Positions 14,523-22,564 of a stretch of 23,534 nucleotides of DNA are shown here, piece by piece. Both the position numbers and the translations under genes were made by a program. This DNA comes from Acidimicrobiaceae bacterium. GTDB lineage: Bacteria; Actinomycetota; Acidimicrobiia; Acidimicrobiales; UBA8190. The notes beneath the pieces were generated by a model that did not search any database, was not told where the DNA came from, and was given only the letters and a program-made list of their open reading frames with translations. Every line of letters starts with the position of its first letter. Within the stretch, counting starts at the first letter, position 1. The stretch lies in assembly GCA_003453695.1 (NCBI GenBank), contig DMNK01000071.1, positions 1 to 23,534 on the forward strand, given 5' to 3'.

Positions 14523-15523
14523 CCGCATGCCCTCGTCATGTCGGATTGCGGGGCCGCGCATTGGCGGAAGACGTCGTCGAGCGTCGGGGTTCTGAGCGTC
14601 AAGCTGCGGACGTGGACGTTCGCCCTCGACAGCTCGGCTGACAGCGGCAGAAGGGTCGCCGTCGAGTCCTGGGCCTTGACGACGATGGTCCCCCTGTCAG
14701 CGGTGACCTCGGTCACACGGTCCAGTGCCCGGAGAGCCTCCACCAACCATGGGCCGTGGCCCTCGGTCTCGATCACGATCACGTCTTCACTCACGAGACG
14801 CTTGAGGACAGCCGGTTCTCCCTCCACCACCAGGCGGCCACCGCGGATGATCCCGATTCGATCTGCCAAGGCGTCGGCCTCCTCCAGATACTGCGTGGTG
14901 AGGAAGACGGTGAGGCCGAGCTCCTCGTTGAGCCGGTGAACCTCGGCCCAGACCTCCTCCCGGGACGCAGGGTCGAGGCCGGTGGTGGGCTCGTCGAGGA
15001 ACAGCACCTCGGGCCCGTGGATGAGGGCGGCCGCCAAGTCGATCCGACGCTTCATGCCCCCCGAGTAGCCGCCGATGCGACGGTCGACCGCGCCTCCGAG
15101 GTTCACGAGGTCGAGGACCTCGGAGAGACGCCGACGCCGGTCGGCTCGGCCCAGCCCGTGCAGCTGCGCCTGCAGCTCGAGCAGCTCCCGGCCCGTCGCC
15201 CGCTCGTCGAGGGCGGCATCTTGAAGCGCCACTCCCATCTTGAGCCGCACGGCCTGCGGCTCCCGGACCACGTCGTGGCCGGCCACGCTGGCCGTGCCGC
15301 CGGTGGGACGGAGCAGCGTGCACAGGATGCGAATCAGGGTGGACTTGCCGGCCCCGTTCGGTCCCAGAAAGCCGTAGACCTCTCCTCGCTCGACGGCGAG
15401 CTCCAGGCCGGCGAGGGCGACGGTGGCGCCGAACCGGCGCTCGAGCCCGGCTGCCGTGATGGCGGCGTCGGAGCGCCCGGCGGTGCCAGCGACCTGGGAT
15501 TCATACGTAAGAGTCTCGGACAT
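14519..15523 (-). CDS. ABC transporter ATPase, DrrA-like
   Basis: A 334-residue ATPase of the DrrA family. Visible motifs are Walker A GPNGAGKS (54-61), signature YSGGMKRR (153-160), Walker B VLFLDEP (173-179) and the switch region TTQYLEEAD, where Gln replaces the usual His, as in DrrA proteins. A C-terminal regulatory domain ends with TPTLDDVF, also DrrA-like. I chose ATG 15523: it lies 7 nt after CATACT (15536-15531), with TTGCCA 17 nt further up, so the mRNA is leaderless. Its start codon lies inside an 18-bp palindrome that is the likely TetR operator. Confidence 0.93.
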   Translation of the reverse strand: MSETLTYESQVAGTAGRSDAAITAAGLERRFGATVALAGLELAVERGEVYGFLGPNGAGKSTLIRILCTLLRPTGGTASVAGHDVVREPQAVRLKMGVALQDAALDERATGRELLELQAQLHGLGRADRRRRLSEVLDLVNLGGAVDRRIGGYSGGMKRRIDLAAALIHGPEVLFLDEPTTGLDPASREEVWAEVHRLNEELGLTVFLTTQYLEEADALADRIGIIRGGRLVVEGEPAVLKRLVSEDVIVIETEGHGPWLVEALRALDRVTEVTADRGTIVVKAQDSTATLLPLSAELSRANVHVRSLTLRTPTLDDVFRQCAAPQSDMTRACG

Positions 15524-15545
15524 ACTGATCAGTATGTAGTATTCT
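15517..15545 (+). promoter_or_regulatory. Predicted tetR promoter
   Basis: CGGACA (15517-15522), 17-nt spacer, TATTCT (15540-15545), 7 nt to ATG 15553, so the transcript should be leaderless. The -35 is weak; the -10 is good. Confidence 0.55.
15520..15537. promoter_or_regulatory. 18-bp perfect palindrome, TetR operator
   Basis: ACATACTGATCAGTATGT is a perfect palindrome in the 29-bp gap between the drrA-like and tetR starts. On the plus strand it fills the spacer between CGGACA (15517-15522) and TATTCT (15540-15545) of the tetR promoter. On the minus strand it spans the CATACT -10 and the start codon of the ATPase gene. A bound dimer would block both promoters. Confidence 0.82.
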
Positions 15546-15559
15546 TTGACGTATGGCAA
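15531..15559 (-). promoter_or_regulatory. Predicted drrAB promoter
   Basis: Minus strand: TTGCCA (15559-15554), 17-nt spacer, CATACT (15536-15531), 7 nt to ATG 15523. The -35 lies inside the first codons of tetR. Confidence 0.65.
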
Positions 15560-16194
15560 GCCCCGCTGATCTCCAGCCGCTGACCCCCGACCGTCGACGT
15601 CAGATGACCCGGGAGCATCTGCTGCGGGCGGCCGCCCAGGTGTTCGCCGAGCAGGGCTTCCACGGCACGTCGCTGGACGAGGTCGCCGCTGCCGCCGGGT
15701 TCAGCAAGGGAGCGGTGTACTCGAACTTCCGGAACAAAGAGGACCTGTTCCTGGCGCTCCTCGGGTGGATCTACGCCCAGCTGATCGACTCGGTCAGAGA
15801 GACGATCGATTCCTCACAAGCTCCTTCCGGCTCGCGACTGACCGACTTCGTCGATCTGGTGAGGCGCCAGGACTTCGAAGGCGGCGCCCGGTGGTCGGTG
15901 CTGTACGAGGAGTTCCACCTCTACGCCCTGCGCAACCCGGCCGCCCGCGAGAAGCTCGCCCAATTGGACCGCCAGGACATCGAGGCCGTGGCCACGGTGA
16001 TCGGACAGGAGCGCCAACGCCAGGGGCTCGAACCTCTCCGATCTGCGACCGACAGCGCCCGCATCGTCGTCGCCCTCATGAGAGGTGTGGCCATGATGCG
16101 TGCCTTGGAACCCGATGTCGCCGACGACGACGCGTTCTTGCAGGCGGTGCTGGAGTTCATCGCCCGCGGCCTGCTCGGGGCACCCCCCGGCTGA
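15553..16194 (+). CDS. TetR-family regulator of the divergent exporter
   Basis: A 213-residue TetR protein. The N-terminal HTH reads LLRAAAQVFAEQGFHGTSLDEVAAAAGFSKGAVYSNF (about 24-60), continuing NKEDLFLALL, and the rest is the all-helical ligand-binding domain with no recognisable effector. ATG 15553 is 7 nt after TATTCT. It is divergent from the DrrAB-like genes and the perfect palindrome between them suggests it represses both itself and the exporter until a ligand, perhaps the exported compound, binds. Confidence 0.92.
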   Translation: MASPADLQPLTPDRRRQMTREHLLRAAAQVFAEQGFHGTSLDEVAAAAGFSKGAVYSNFRNKEDLFLALLGWIYAQLIDSVRETIDSSQAPSGSRLTDFVDLVRRQDFEGGARWSVLYEEFHLYALRNPAAREKLAQLDRQDIEAVATVIGQERQRQGLEPLRSATDSARIVVALMRGVAMMRALEPDVADDDAFLQAVLEFIARGLLGAPPG

Positions 16195-16226
16195 GCCGAA
16201 CCACGAGGCTCAGCGGTTCGAGGCGG

Positions 16227-16241
16227 GGCCACGCCGTGGCC
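16227..16241 (+). terminator. Possible terminator hairpin after tetR
   Basis: GGCCAC-GCC-GTGGCC is a perfect 6-bp stem with a 3-nt loop, 32 nt after the tetR stop. No T-tract follows, so this is weak. Confidence 0.3.
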
Positions 16242-16325
16242 ACGTCGACGAGATTCCTTCTCGGCGCACCCAGGGGCGGCTAGCCTGCGCCGCCGGTAGC
16301 CGGGTTCTTCGGCCAGGGGGTGGTC

Positions 16326-16892
16326 ATGGGGGTTGACAGCGGCGCGTACGACACCGTGCTGGTACTGCACGTGATGTGCGTGATCATCGGTTTCGGCGGC
16401 GTGTTCCTGAACGGGATCTACGGTGCCGAGTCCAAACGGCACGCTGGCCGCGAGGGCCTGGCCGTCTTCGAGGCGACAGAGCGCGTCGGCAAGATCGCCG
16501 AGGGGTTCATCCTGGCGGTGCCCGTCTTCGGCATCGCGCTCATCCTCATGAGCCACAGCCAGTGGCGCTTCTCTCAGACCTGGGTGATCGCCGCACTGGC
16601 CGTGTACGGGGCGGCGCTGACCCTGTCCTTCGGTGTGCACCTCCCCAACCTGCGCCGCATGGGCGGCCTCATGAAGGAGCTGGTGGCCATGACCGAAGGC
16701 CCTCCGGTCGTGGCAGGGGGGTCGGTGCCGGCCGACGACCCCGCTGCCACCAGGGCCATCGCCGCTTCCGGCCCCCCGCCCCAGGTGCAACAGCTTGAGC
16801 GCTGTGGTCGGCGCGCCGGCGTGTGCGGGGCCGCCCTCAACCTGGCCATCGTCGCCGCCGTCATCCTCATGGTCTGGAAGCCGGGAGCCTGA
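16326..16892 (+). CDS. DUF2269-like integral membrane protein
   Basis: A 188-residue membrane protein. Hydrophobic segments lie near 9-31 (TVLVLHVMCVIIGFGGVFLNG), 56-75 (FILAVPVFGIALILM), 84-106 and 166-184, with a polar Pro/Ala-rich loop before the last. The first segment with a His and the overall four-helix plan fit the DUF2269 group, whose function is unknown. I start at ATG 16326 because AGGGGG (16315-16320) lies 5 nt upstream; a GTG at 16320 would overlap that site. It converges on the clpC2-like gene with 39 nt between stops. Confidence 0.78.
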   Translation: MGVDSGAYDTVLVLHVMCVIIGFGGVFLNGIYGAESKRHAGREGLAVFEATERVGKIAEGFILAVPVFGIALILMSHSQWRFSQTWVIAALAVYGAALTLSFGVHLPNLRRMGGLMKELVAMTEGPPVVAGGSVPADDPAATRAIAASGPPPQVQQLERCGRRAGVCGAALNLAIVAAVILMVWKPGA

Positions 16893-16931
16893 CCGGCCCT
16901 CCCGACGGGCACCCCGAAGGCGGGCCTTGGC

Positions 16932-17672
16932 TCAGAACGGCTCTGTCGCCACCATTTCGGCGAGCATCCGGTCGATGCGCTCGCTCGTCTCCGCGGCGGT
17001 GATCCCGAGCGACGTGAGCACCCGGGAGCCGACAGAGTCGGGGTCGGCCAGCACGGCGAGGAGCAGGTGCTCGGTGCCGATGTAGTTGTGCCCGCGCCGC
17101 AGCGCTTCACGTGTCGCCACCTCGAGCGCTCGTTTCGTCTCCGGGGCGAAGGGGATGGGGTCGGGCAACTCGTCGATCGACGGGGCCGCTGCGGCATGAA
17201 CCGCCTTGCGGACCTCACCCGACGACACGCCCTGGGCATGCATCACCTCGGCGGCCACGCCCCCCGTCGCCACCAGGCCGAGGACGAGGTGCTCGGTCCC
17301 CACTCCACGGTTCTTCATGCGTCCCGCCGCTTTGCGCGCCACTTCGACCGCCTTGCTGGCGCGTGGCGTGAACCGGTTGAAGATCCGTCCCGCAGGAACG
17401 TCTCCGGGGCCGGGCACGAACTTCTTCTGTGCCGCTTGTTTGGTCACACCCATGCTCGCCCCGATCGCCGTCCACGAGGCCCCTTCGTGGCGCGCCTGGT
17501 CGACGAAGTGGCCGACCAGGTGGTCGCCGAGCTCCCCGAGCTGTTCGCCGATGGCCACCGCCGCGGGGAGACGCGTCAGGGCGTCCTCGTTCCCGTGGCC
17601 GGCTCCCTCGATCAGGGCGATCAGGTCGGTGAGGGTGACACCGAGTTCGGCGAGGTCAGGAGGGTTGTCCAT
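16932..17672 (-). CDS. ClpC2-like protein: HTH plus ClpC N-terminal domain, no ATPase
   Basis: A 246-residue protein with two parts. Residues about 55-86 hold a helix-turn-helix (GASWTAIGASMGVTKQAAQKKF). Residues about 98-245 are a complete ClpC-type N-domain made of two repeats: FTPRASKAVEVARKAAG with GTEHLVLGL, then PFAPETKRALEVATREAL with HNYIGTEHLLLAVL. There is no AAA+ module, so it cannot unfold proteins. Length and order match mycobacterial ClpC2 (Rv2667), which binds ligands of the ClpC1 N-domain such as cyclomarin. ATG 17672 lies 6 nt after the -10 TAGAGT, so it is leaderless. Two identical inverted repeats cover the promoter, which suggests autorepression through the HTH. Confidence 0.9.
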   Translation of the reverse strand: MDNPPDLAELGVTLTDLIALIEGAGHGNEDALTRLPAAVAIGEQLGELGDHLVGHFVDQARHEGASWTAIGASMGVTKQAAQKKFVPGPGDVPAGRIFNRFTPRASKAVEVARKAAGRMKNRGVGTEHLVLGLVATGGVAAEVMHAQGVSSGEVRKAVHAAAAPSIDELPDPIPFAPETKRALEVATREALRRGHNYIGTEHLLLAVLADPDSVGSRVLTSLGITAAETSERIDRMLAEMVATEPF

Positions 17673-17673
17673 G

Positions 17674-17692
17674 CGTCAACTCTACGTTGACG
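17674..17692. promoter_or_regulatory. Operator 1 of the clpC2-like gene
   Basis: CGTCAAC-TCTAC-GTTGACG, perfect 7-bp arms with a 5-bp centre. It overlaps the -10 (17684-17679) and ends two bases before the start codon. Confidence 0.8.
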
Positions 17693-17708
17693 ATGGGCCC
17701 AGCGTCAA
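17679..17708 (-). promoter_or_regulatory. Predicted promoter of the clpC2-like gene
   Basis: Minus strand: TTGACG (17708-17703), 18-nt spacer, TAGAGT (17684-17679), 6 nt to ATG 17672. Each box lies inside one of the two operators. Confidence 0.7.
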
Positions 17709-17721
17709 CCCCTGGTTGACG
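17703..17721. promoter_or_regulatory. Operator 2 of the clpC2-like gene
   Basis: CGTCAAC-CCCTG-GTTGACG, with the same arms and spacing as operator 1 but a different centre. The two centres are 29 bp apart. This copy contains the -35 TTGACG (minus strand, 17708-17703). Confidence 0.8.
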
Positions 17722-17779
17722 GCGCTGGGTGGTGTCCCGGAACCGGGGCCGCAGGTTGTTTCCGCCATCATGGCTGGCC

Positions 17780-18301
17780 ATGGCCGGCCAGCCCCAGGTG
17801 CATCCCGTGGTCGTCGTGCTCTGCACCGGGAACGCGGCGCGCTCGGTCATGGCAGGGGCGATGCTCGAGGCGCTGGGCGTGTCCGCCCGCATCGTCACCG
17901 CCGGCACCCACGTGATCGAGAACCAGCCCATGAGCATCCGGACCCGCGCCGCCCTCCAGGCCGTCGGTGTCGAGGTGCCGCGCCACCGCAGCCGCCAGCT
18001 GAGCGACGACCACGTCGCCGAGGCCCACCTGGTCGTGGCCATGGCCGCCGAGCACGTGCGCTACGTCCGTCGCCGCCATCCCGAGGCGGCGGCACGTACC
18101 GCCACCGTCGTGTGGCTGGCCGAGCACCTGCCACCCGGACCGGGAGCGCTCTCGACGCGGGTGGAGGCGATGCACCTCGAGGAGCTCGACCCGCAGTCGC
18201 AGGGGGACGTCGCCGACCCCGCCGGCGGGAGCGACGACGACTACCTGCAGTGTGCCCGGCGGCTACACGGCCTCGTCGACGCACTCGTCTCCCGTTTGTG
18301 A
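17780..18301 (+). CDS. Low-molecular-weight protein phosphatase family
   Basis: A 173-residue phosphatase of the LMW-PTP fold, which includes tyrosine phosphatases, arginine phosphatases (YwlE) and some arsenate reductases. The P-loop is CTGNAARS (C15 to S22; nucleophile C15, R21) and the general acid is D146 in DVADPAGG. The Thr after the Cys is shared with YwlE, but the YwlE specificity Thr (Cys+4) is Ala here, so the substrate is open. The start at ATG 17780 has no clear Shine-Dalgarno; the frame is open from 17729. It is divergent from the clpC2-like gene, with its promoter region next to the twin operators. Confidence 0.83.
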   Translation: MAGQPQVHPVVVVLCTGNAARSVMAGAMLEALGVSARIVTAGTHVIENQPMSIRTRAALQAVGVEVPRHRSRQLSDDHVAEAHLVVAMAAEHVRYVRRRHPEAAARTATVVWLAEHLPPGPGALSTRVEAMHLEELDPQSQGDVADPAGGSDDDYLQCARRLHGLVDALVSRL

Positions 18302-18314
18302 CGCTCCTCGGCCT

Positions 18315-18833
18315 TCAGACGCCGACTGGCTGGCGCAGCTCGGGGCGGCGAAGGGTCACATCGGCGCAGGCGGCACACACCTCGTCGGGGATCATCCCGG
18401 CCCGCATGAGCACGCCGAAGATCCTGCAGCCGAGGCAGTAGCCCACCACCGACTCCAAGAAGGCGGCGGCGGCCAGCAGGCCGACCACCACCAGGGCGGC
18501 GGAGTCGAGGCCGAAGCCGAACCACAGCACGAGCGACACCGTGCTGAAGGCCACACCCATGGCCTGGGCGAAGCGCTTGGGCGGCCCTGCCACCAGCCGG
18601 GGTGGAGCCAGGCGGGGGGCGACCACCCGGGTGGCCAGCTGGCCGAGGGGGCTCAGGGTGGGACCGGTGAGCACCCGGGCCCAGAACCCGTAGCACAAGG
18701 GGATGAGCAGCCAGGGCTGTCCCCAGGCGACGGTGGCGGCGCACAGCACGACGACCCCGCCGGCCACGACCCGCGCCGCCACCTCGTTCACCGGGTTGGG
18801 GAACCGGAAGATGCTGCGGAGCCTCGTGCGCAA
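18315..18833 (-). CDS. DUF4395 membrane protein
   Basis: A membrane protein of about 172 residues. It opens with FRFPNPVNEVAARVVAGGVV, the usual DUF4395 start, continues with hydrophobic segments (VVLCAATVAWGQPWLLIPL, VAFSTVSLVLWFGFGL, ALVVVGLLAAAAFLESVVGYCLGC) and ends with CRIFGVLMRAGMIPDEVCAAC. The paired cysteines suggest redox or metal chemistry; in other genomes DUF4395 genes often neighbour thioredoxin-like genes, which I do not see here. I prefer the TTG at 18833 because AGGAGG (18848-18843) lies 9 nt upstream and TAAGCT (18891-18886) could be its -10. ATG 18914 gives a 199-residue alternative with a non-family N-terminus. Confidence 0.8.
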   Translation of the reverse strand: MRTRLRSIFRFPNPVNEVAARVVAGGVVVLCAATVAWGQPWLLIPLCYGFWARVLTGPTLSPLGQLATRVVAPRLAPPRLVAGPPKRFAQAMGVAFSTVSLVLWFGFGLDSAALVVVGLLAAAAFLESVVGYCLGCRIFGVLMRAGMIPDEVCAACADVTLRRPELRQPVGV

Positions 18834-18965
18834 CCCTGACCACCTCCTGGCGCCGGCCCATCCGCCGGGGCTGGCGAGGCCCGAAAGCTTACCTGCCAGG
18901 TCGGCTTTGGCCATCGCCGGAACGAGGCGGCCGGGCCCCGGTCAGGCGGCCCGGCGACGCGGCGC

Positions 18966-19601
18966 TCAGTCCCGGTGGACGGAGCGCAGGCCGGCCCAGG
19001 CCAGGTCGGCCAGGCGGCGGGCCGAGCGGTCGGCATCGGCCTCGTCGAACGGCGCGCCCGAGCGCTTGTGGAGGTCGAAGAAGTAGCGGCTCGCACCTTC
19101 GGCCATCCCCACCACGGCGTAGGCCAGCATGCGGCGGTGGTCCTCGTCGAGGCCGGCGTCGATCAGCACGTCGATGGCCTCGGCCAGCATGTCCTCCACG
19201 TGGCGGACAGCGCGCGACAGCTCGGGGTCGTCGGGGACCTCGCTGCCGAACAGCAGCGAGAAGGCCTCCGACTGCGACACCACCAGATGGAAGTAGGCGG
19301 CGAACCCTCCCTCCACCTGTTGCCGGGGACCGTCGGCGGCGGCCACCGCCTTGCCGATGGCGTCGAGCAGCGACTGCGCCACGCCGTCGCACAGCTCGAG
19401 GTACAGCGCCCGCTTGGAGGCGAAGTGCTGGTACAGCAGGGGCTTGGTGACCCCGGCCGCCTCGGCGATCTCGTCCATGGTGGTGGCCTCGAAACCGCGC
19501 GCCGCGAACAGCCGCAGGGCCACCTGGAGCAGCTGCTGGCGACGGACGTCGGCGGGCAGGCGCTTGGGCGCTTCGGCGCCAGGTCCCGCTCGGCTCGTCA
19601 T
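18966..19601 (-). CDS. TetR-family regulator
   Basis: A 211-residue TetR protein. The HTH is VRRQQLLQVALRLFAARGF followed by TTMDEIAEAAGVTKPLLYQHF (about 19-58) with SKRALYLEL after it; the ligand domain is unassigned. ATG 19601 lies 7 nt after TAGGAT (19614-19609), which overlaps the stop codon of the upstream glycosyltransferase gene, so tetR probably has its own leaderless transcript as well as read-through. I see no matching palindrome next to the start, so its target is unclear. Confidence 0.9.
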   Translation of the reverse strand: MTSRAGPGAEAPKRLPADVRRQQLLQVALRLFAARGFEATTMDEIAEAAGVTKPLLYQHFASKRALYLELCDGVAQSLLDAIGKAVAAADGPRQQVEGGFAAYFHLVVSQSEAFSLLFGSEVPDDPELSRAVRHVEDMLAEAIDVLIDAGLDEDHRRMLAYAVVGMAEGASRYFFDLHKRSGAPFDEADADRSARRLADLAWAGLRSVHRD

Positions 19602-19611
19602 CAGCCGGATC

Positions 19612-20724
19612 CTACTGGGCGTGGCGCACGGCACCCCTCTGACCTGGGACAGCGCTCCCGGTCGCAGACGGCGCCGCGACGCCGTCCACGCCCAACGTCC
19701 CAAGCAACGGCTCCAGTCGCCGGGGCAGGTCGTGAAGAGAGAAGTGGCGCCGTGCCACGTCGTGGTTGTGGTCGAGCACGTGCTCGTCGGGCTGGGCCAC
19801 GAAGCGCGCCAGTGGACCCGGGTGCTCGGAGGAGAACCAGCGGAAGCCGAAGGCGGCGAGCTCGGCCGCTACCGGGTACGCGCCGACGGCCAGGGGGCGG
19901 CGGTAGACGGCCGACTCCACCGACGGATTGCCGAAGCCCTCCCAGGTGGAGGGGAGCGTCACCACGTCGCAGGCGCCATAGGCGTCCTCAGGCGCCGTCC
20001 GGGCCCCGCCGGGGGCGGGGCCGTGGCGAACGGGGACGCCCGCCCCCCCGAGCAGCGCGTCGAGCTCGGTCCCGTATCCCTCTTCGGCGGGGCCGAGGAG
20101 CCAGTAGACGCCCCCGACGGCGCGCGCCACGGCGATGCCTCCCGCCACGTTCTTCCTGGCGATGGCCCGGGTGGGTTGCAGGACCAGCACCTCGTCCTCG
20201 TCCACCTCGAGCGCCCGCCGCACGGCCGAGCGGCGGCCGGGAGTGGCGTCGGTGTCGAAGGTGTTGCGCACCACCGTGGCCGTGATCCCGACGTCGGCCA
20301 ACTGCCGCCGGCTCAACTCGTTCACGGTCACGTGCACCCAGCTCGGATCGTCGGGCGGCGGCGGCCAGCCGGCGAAGCGCTGGCGTTGCCAGGGCAGGTC
20401 GTGGTGGTGGAGCAGGGCAGGACGCCCGCGCAGTGCCTCGGCCACGACGGCGGCGGCGGCAGGGTTGAGGGGGAGCGAGCACAGGTTCTCGACCACCACC
20501 ACGTCGGCGTCGCCGAGAGCGGCGGCCACGTCGCCCACCGATGGCGGCTCGGTGGCGTCGATGGCGAGGCCGGGCAGCAGGTGGTCGGCGTCGCCTTCGC
20601 CCGCCACGGTCGTGACCCGCCAGCCCAACTGCTCGAGCGCCCACCCCCACTTGGCCGCCTCGATGGCCACTCCGTCGGTGCCGCCGAGACGGAACGAGAC
20701 CAGAGCAGCACGAAGAGGGGACAC
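19612..20724 (-). CDS. Glycosyltransferase, GT4-like (GT-B fold)
   Basis: A 370-residue glycosyltransferase. The N-terminal part has FRLGGTDGVAIEAAKWGWAL (11-30), the acceptor-side opening typical of GT-B enzymes, and RPALLHHHDLPWQR. The C-terminal donor domain has LQPTRAIARKN (182-192) and the GT4-type motif PSTWEGFGNPSVES (E262 and E270, eight residues apart). The sugar and acceptor are unknown. GTG 20724 follows TAGCGT (20738-20733) by 8 nt; no better start fits before the divergent gene. It may act in envelope polysaccharide synthesis with the nearby gmd, by inference. Confidence 0.85.
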   Translation of the reverse strand: MSPLRAALVSFRLGGTDGVAIEAAKWGWALEQLGWRVTTVAGEGDADHLLPGLAIDATEPPSVGDVAAALGDADVVVVENLCSLPLNPAAAAVVAEALRGRPALLHHHDLPWQRQRFAGWPPPPDDPSWVHVTVNELSRRQLADVGITATVVRNTFDTDATPGRRSAVRRALEVDEDEVLVLQPTRAIARKNVAGGIAVARAVGGVYWLLGPAEEGYGTELDALLGGAGVPVRHGPAPGGARTAPEDAYGACDVVTLPSTWEGFGNPSVESAVYRRPLAVGAYPVAAELAAFGFRWFSSEHPGPLARFVAQPDEHVLDHNHDVARRHFSLHDLPRRLEPLLGTLGVDGVAAPSATGSAVPGQRGAVRHAQ

Positions 20725-20732
20725 CGACCCGG

Positions 20733-20742
20733 ACGCTATCGT
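20733..20742. promoter_or_regulatory. Overlapping divergent -10 boxes
   Basis: ACGCTATCGT contains TATCGT on the plus strand (20737-20742; 6 nt to GTG 20749) and TAGCGT on the minus strand (20738-20733; 8 nt to GTG 20724). The two boxes share two base pairs, which suggests a bidirectional promoter for the crotonase and glycosyltransferase genes. Confidence 0.5.
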
Positions 20743-20748
20743 CGGGCG

Positions 20749-21543
20749 GTGCCGGCCGATCCCGACGACGAGGTGCTCTACAGCGCTGCCGCCGGAGTGG
20801 CTCGGGTCACCATCAACCGGCCCGAGCGCCGCAACGCCATGTCCTGGGGCGTGATCCGCGGCCTGCGCCGGGCCGTGGCCCGGGTGGCCGGCGACCCGGA
20901 TGTCCGCGTGATGGTGCTCACGGGAGCGGGGGACAAGGCCTTCAGCGCCGGCGCCGACCTCGGGGGGATGGCCGACCACGAGCCGGGGTTCGCCGCCATC
21001 CACGACGCCCGGGGCGAGCTCGCCGGGTTGTTCGACGACATGTGGACGATGGGCAAGCCGACGCTGGCCCGGGTCCAGGGCTGGGCCATGGCGGGCGGGC
21101 TCGGCCTGGCGCTGGCCTGCGACCTGGTGGTGGCTTCGGACCGGGCCCGCTTCGGTGCCCCCGAGATCGACGTGGGGCTGTGGCCCTATATGGTCACCGT
21201 TCCCCTCATGCGGTCGATGCCCCCCAAGAAGGCGCTCGAGCTCATGCTCACCGGGCGGGTGGTGGATGCCGTCGAGGCTGACCGCCTCGGCTTCGTGACC
21301 AGGGTCGTCCCCCACGACGAGCTCGACGGTGCCGTGGACGAGCTGGCCACCACGCTGGCCGCCAAGTCACCGGCGGCCATGAGGCTCGGCCGGAGCGCGT
21401 TCTACGCTGTCTGGGACATGACGGCGGCCGAGGCGCTGCCGTACCTGCACGCCATGCTGACCGTCACCGCCAACACCGAGGACGCTGCCGAGGGCATCGC
21501 CGCCTTCATGGACAAGCGCCCGCCCCGCTGGACGGGCCGGTGA
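20749..21543 (+). CDS. Enoyl-CoA hydratase/isomerase (crotonase) family
   Basis: A 264-residue acyl-CoA enzyme of the crotonase fold. VTINRPERRNAM (20-31), AFSAGADLGGM (64-74, oxyanion hole) and AMAGGLGLALACDLVVAS (113-130) are clear. By alignment the first catalytic Glu of mitochondrial hydratase (E144) is Gly (G119), while the second is present (E139 in GAPEIDVGLWP). A single acid suggests an isomerase or another crotonase reaction rather than standard hydration. GTG 20749 is 6 nt after TATCGT; the long open frame upstream to 19351 is antisense to the glycosyltransferase and is not real. Confidence 0.9.
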   Translation: MPADPDDEVLYSAAAGVARVTINRPERRNAMSWGVIRGLRRAVARVAGDPDVRVMVLTGAGDKAFSAGADLGGMADHEPGFAAIHDARGELAGLFDDMWTMGKPTLARVQGWAMAGGLGLALACDLVVASDRARFGAPEIDVGLWPYMVTVPLMRSMPPKKALELMLTGRVVDAVEADRLGFVTRVVPHDELDGAVDELATTLAAKSPAAMRLGRSAFYAVWDMTAAEALPYLHAMLTVTANTEDAAEGIAAFMDKRPPRWTGR

Positions 21544-21560
21544 ACGGGCCGACGGCGTAG

Positions 21561-22547
<987 letters not shown>

Positions 22548-22564
22548 CTGGTGGGCAGGTGCTC

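Noticed and set aside
19351..20748. Extended N-terminus for the crotonase gene
   Set aside because: The frame stays open upstream but is antisense to the glycosyltransferase and part of tetR; family similarity begins only after GTG 20749.
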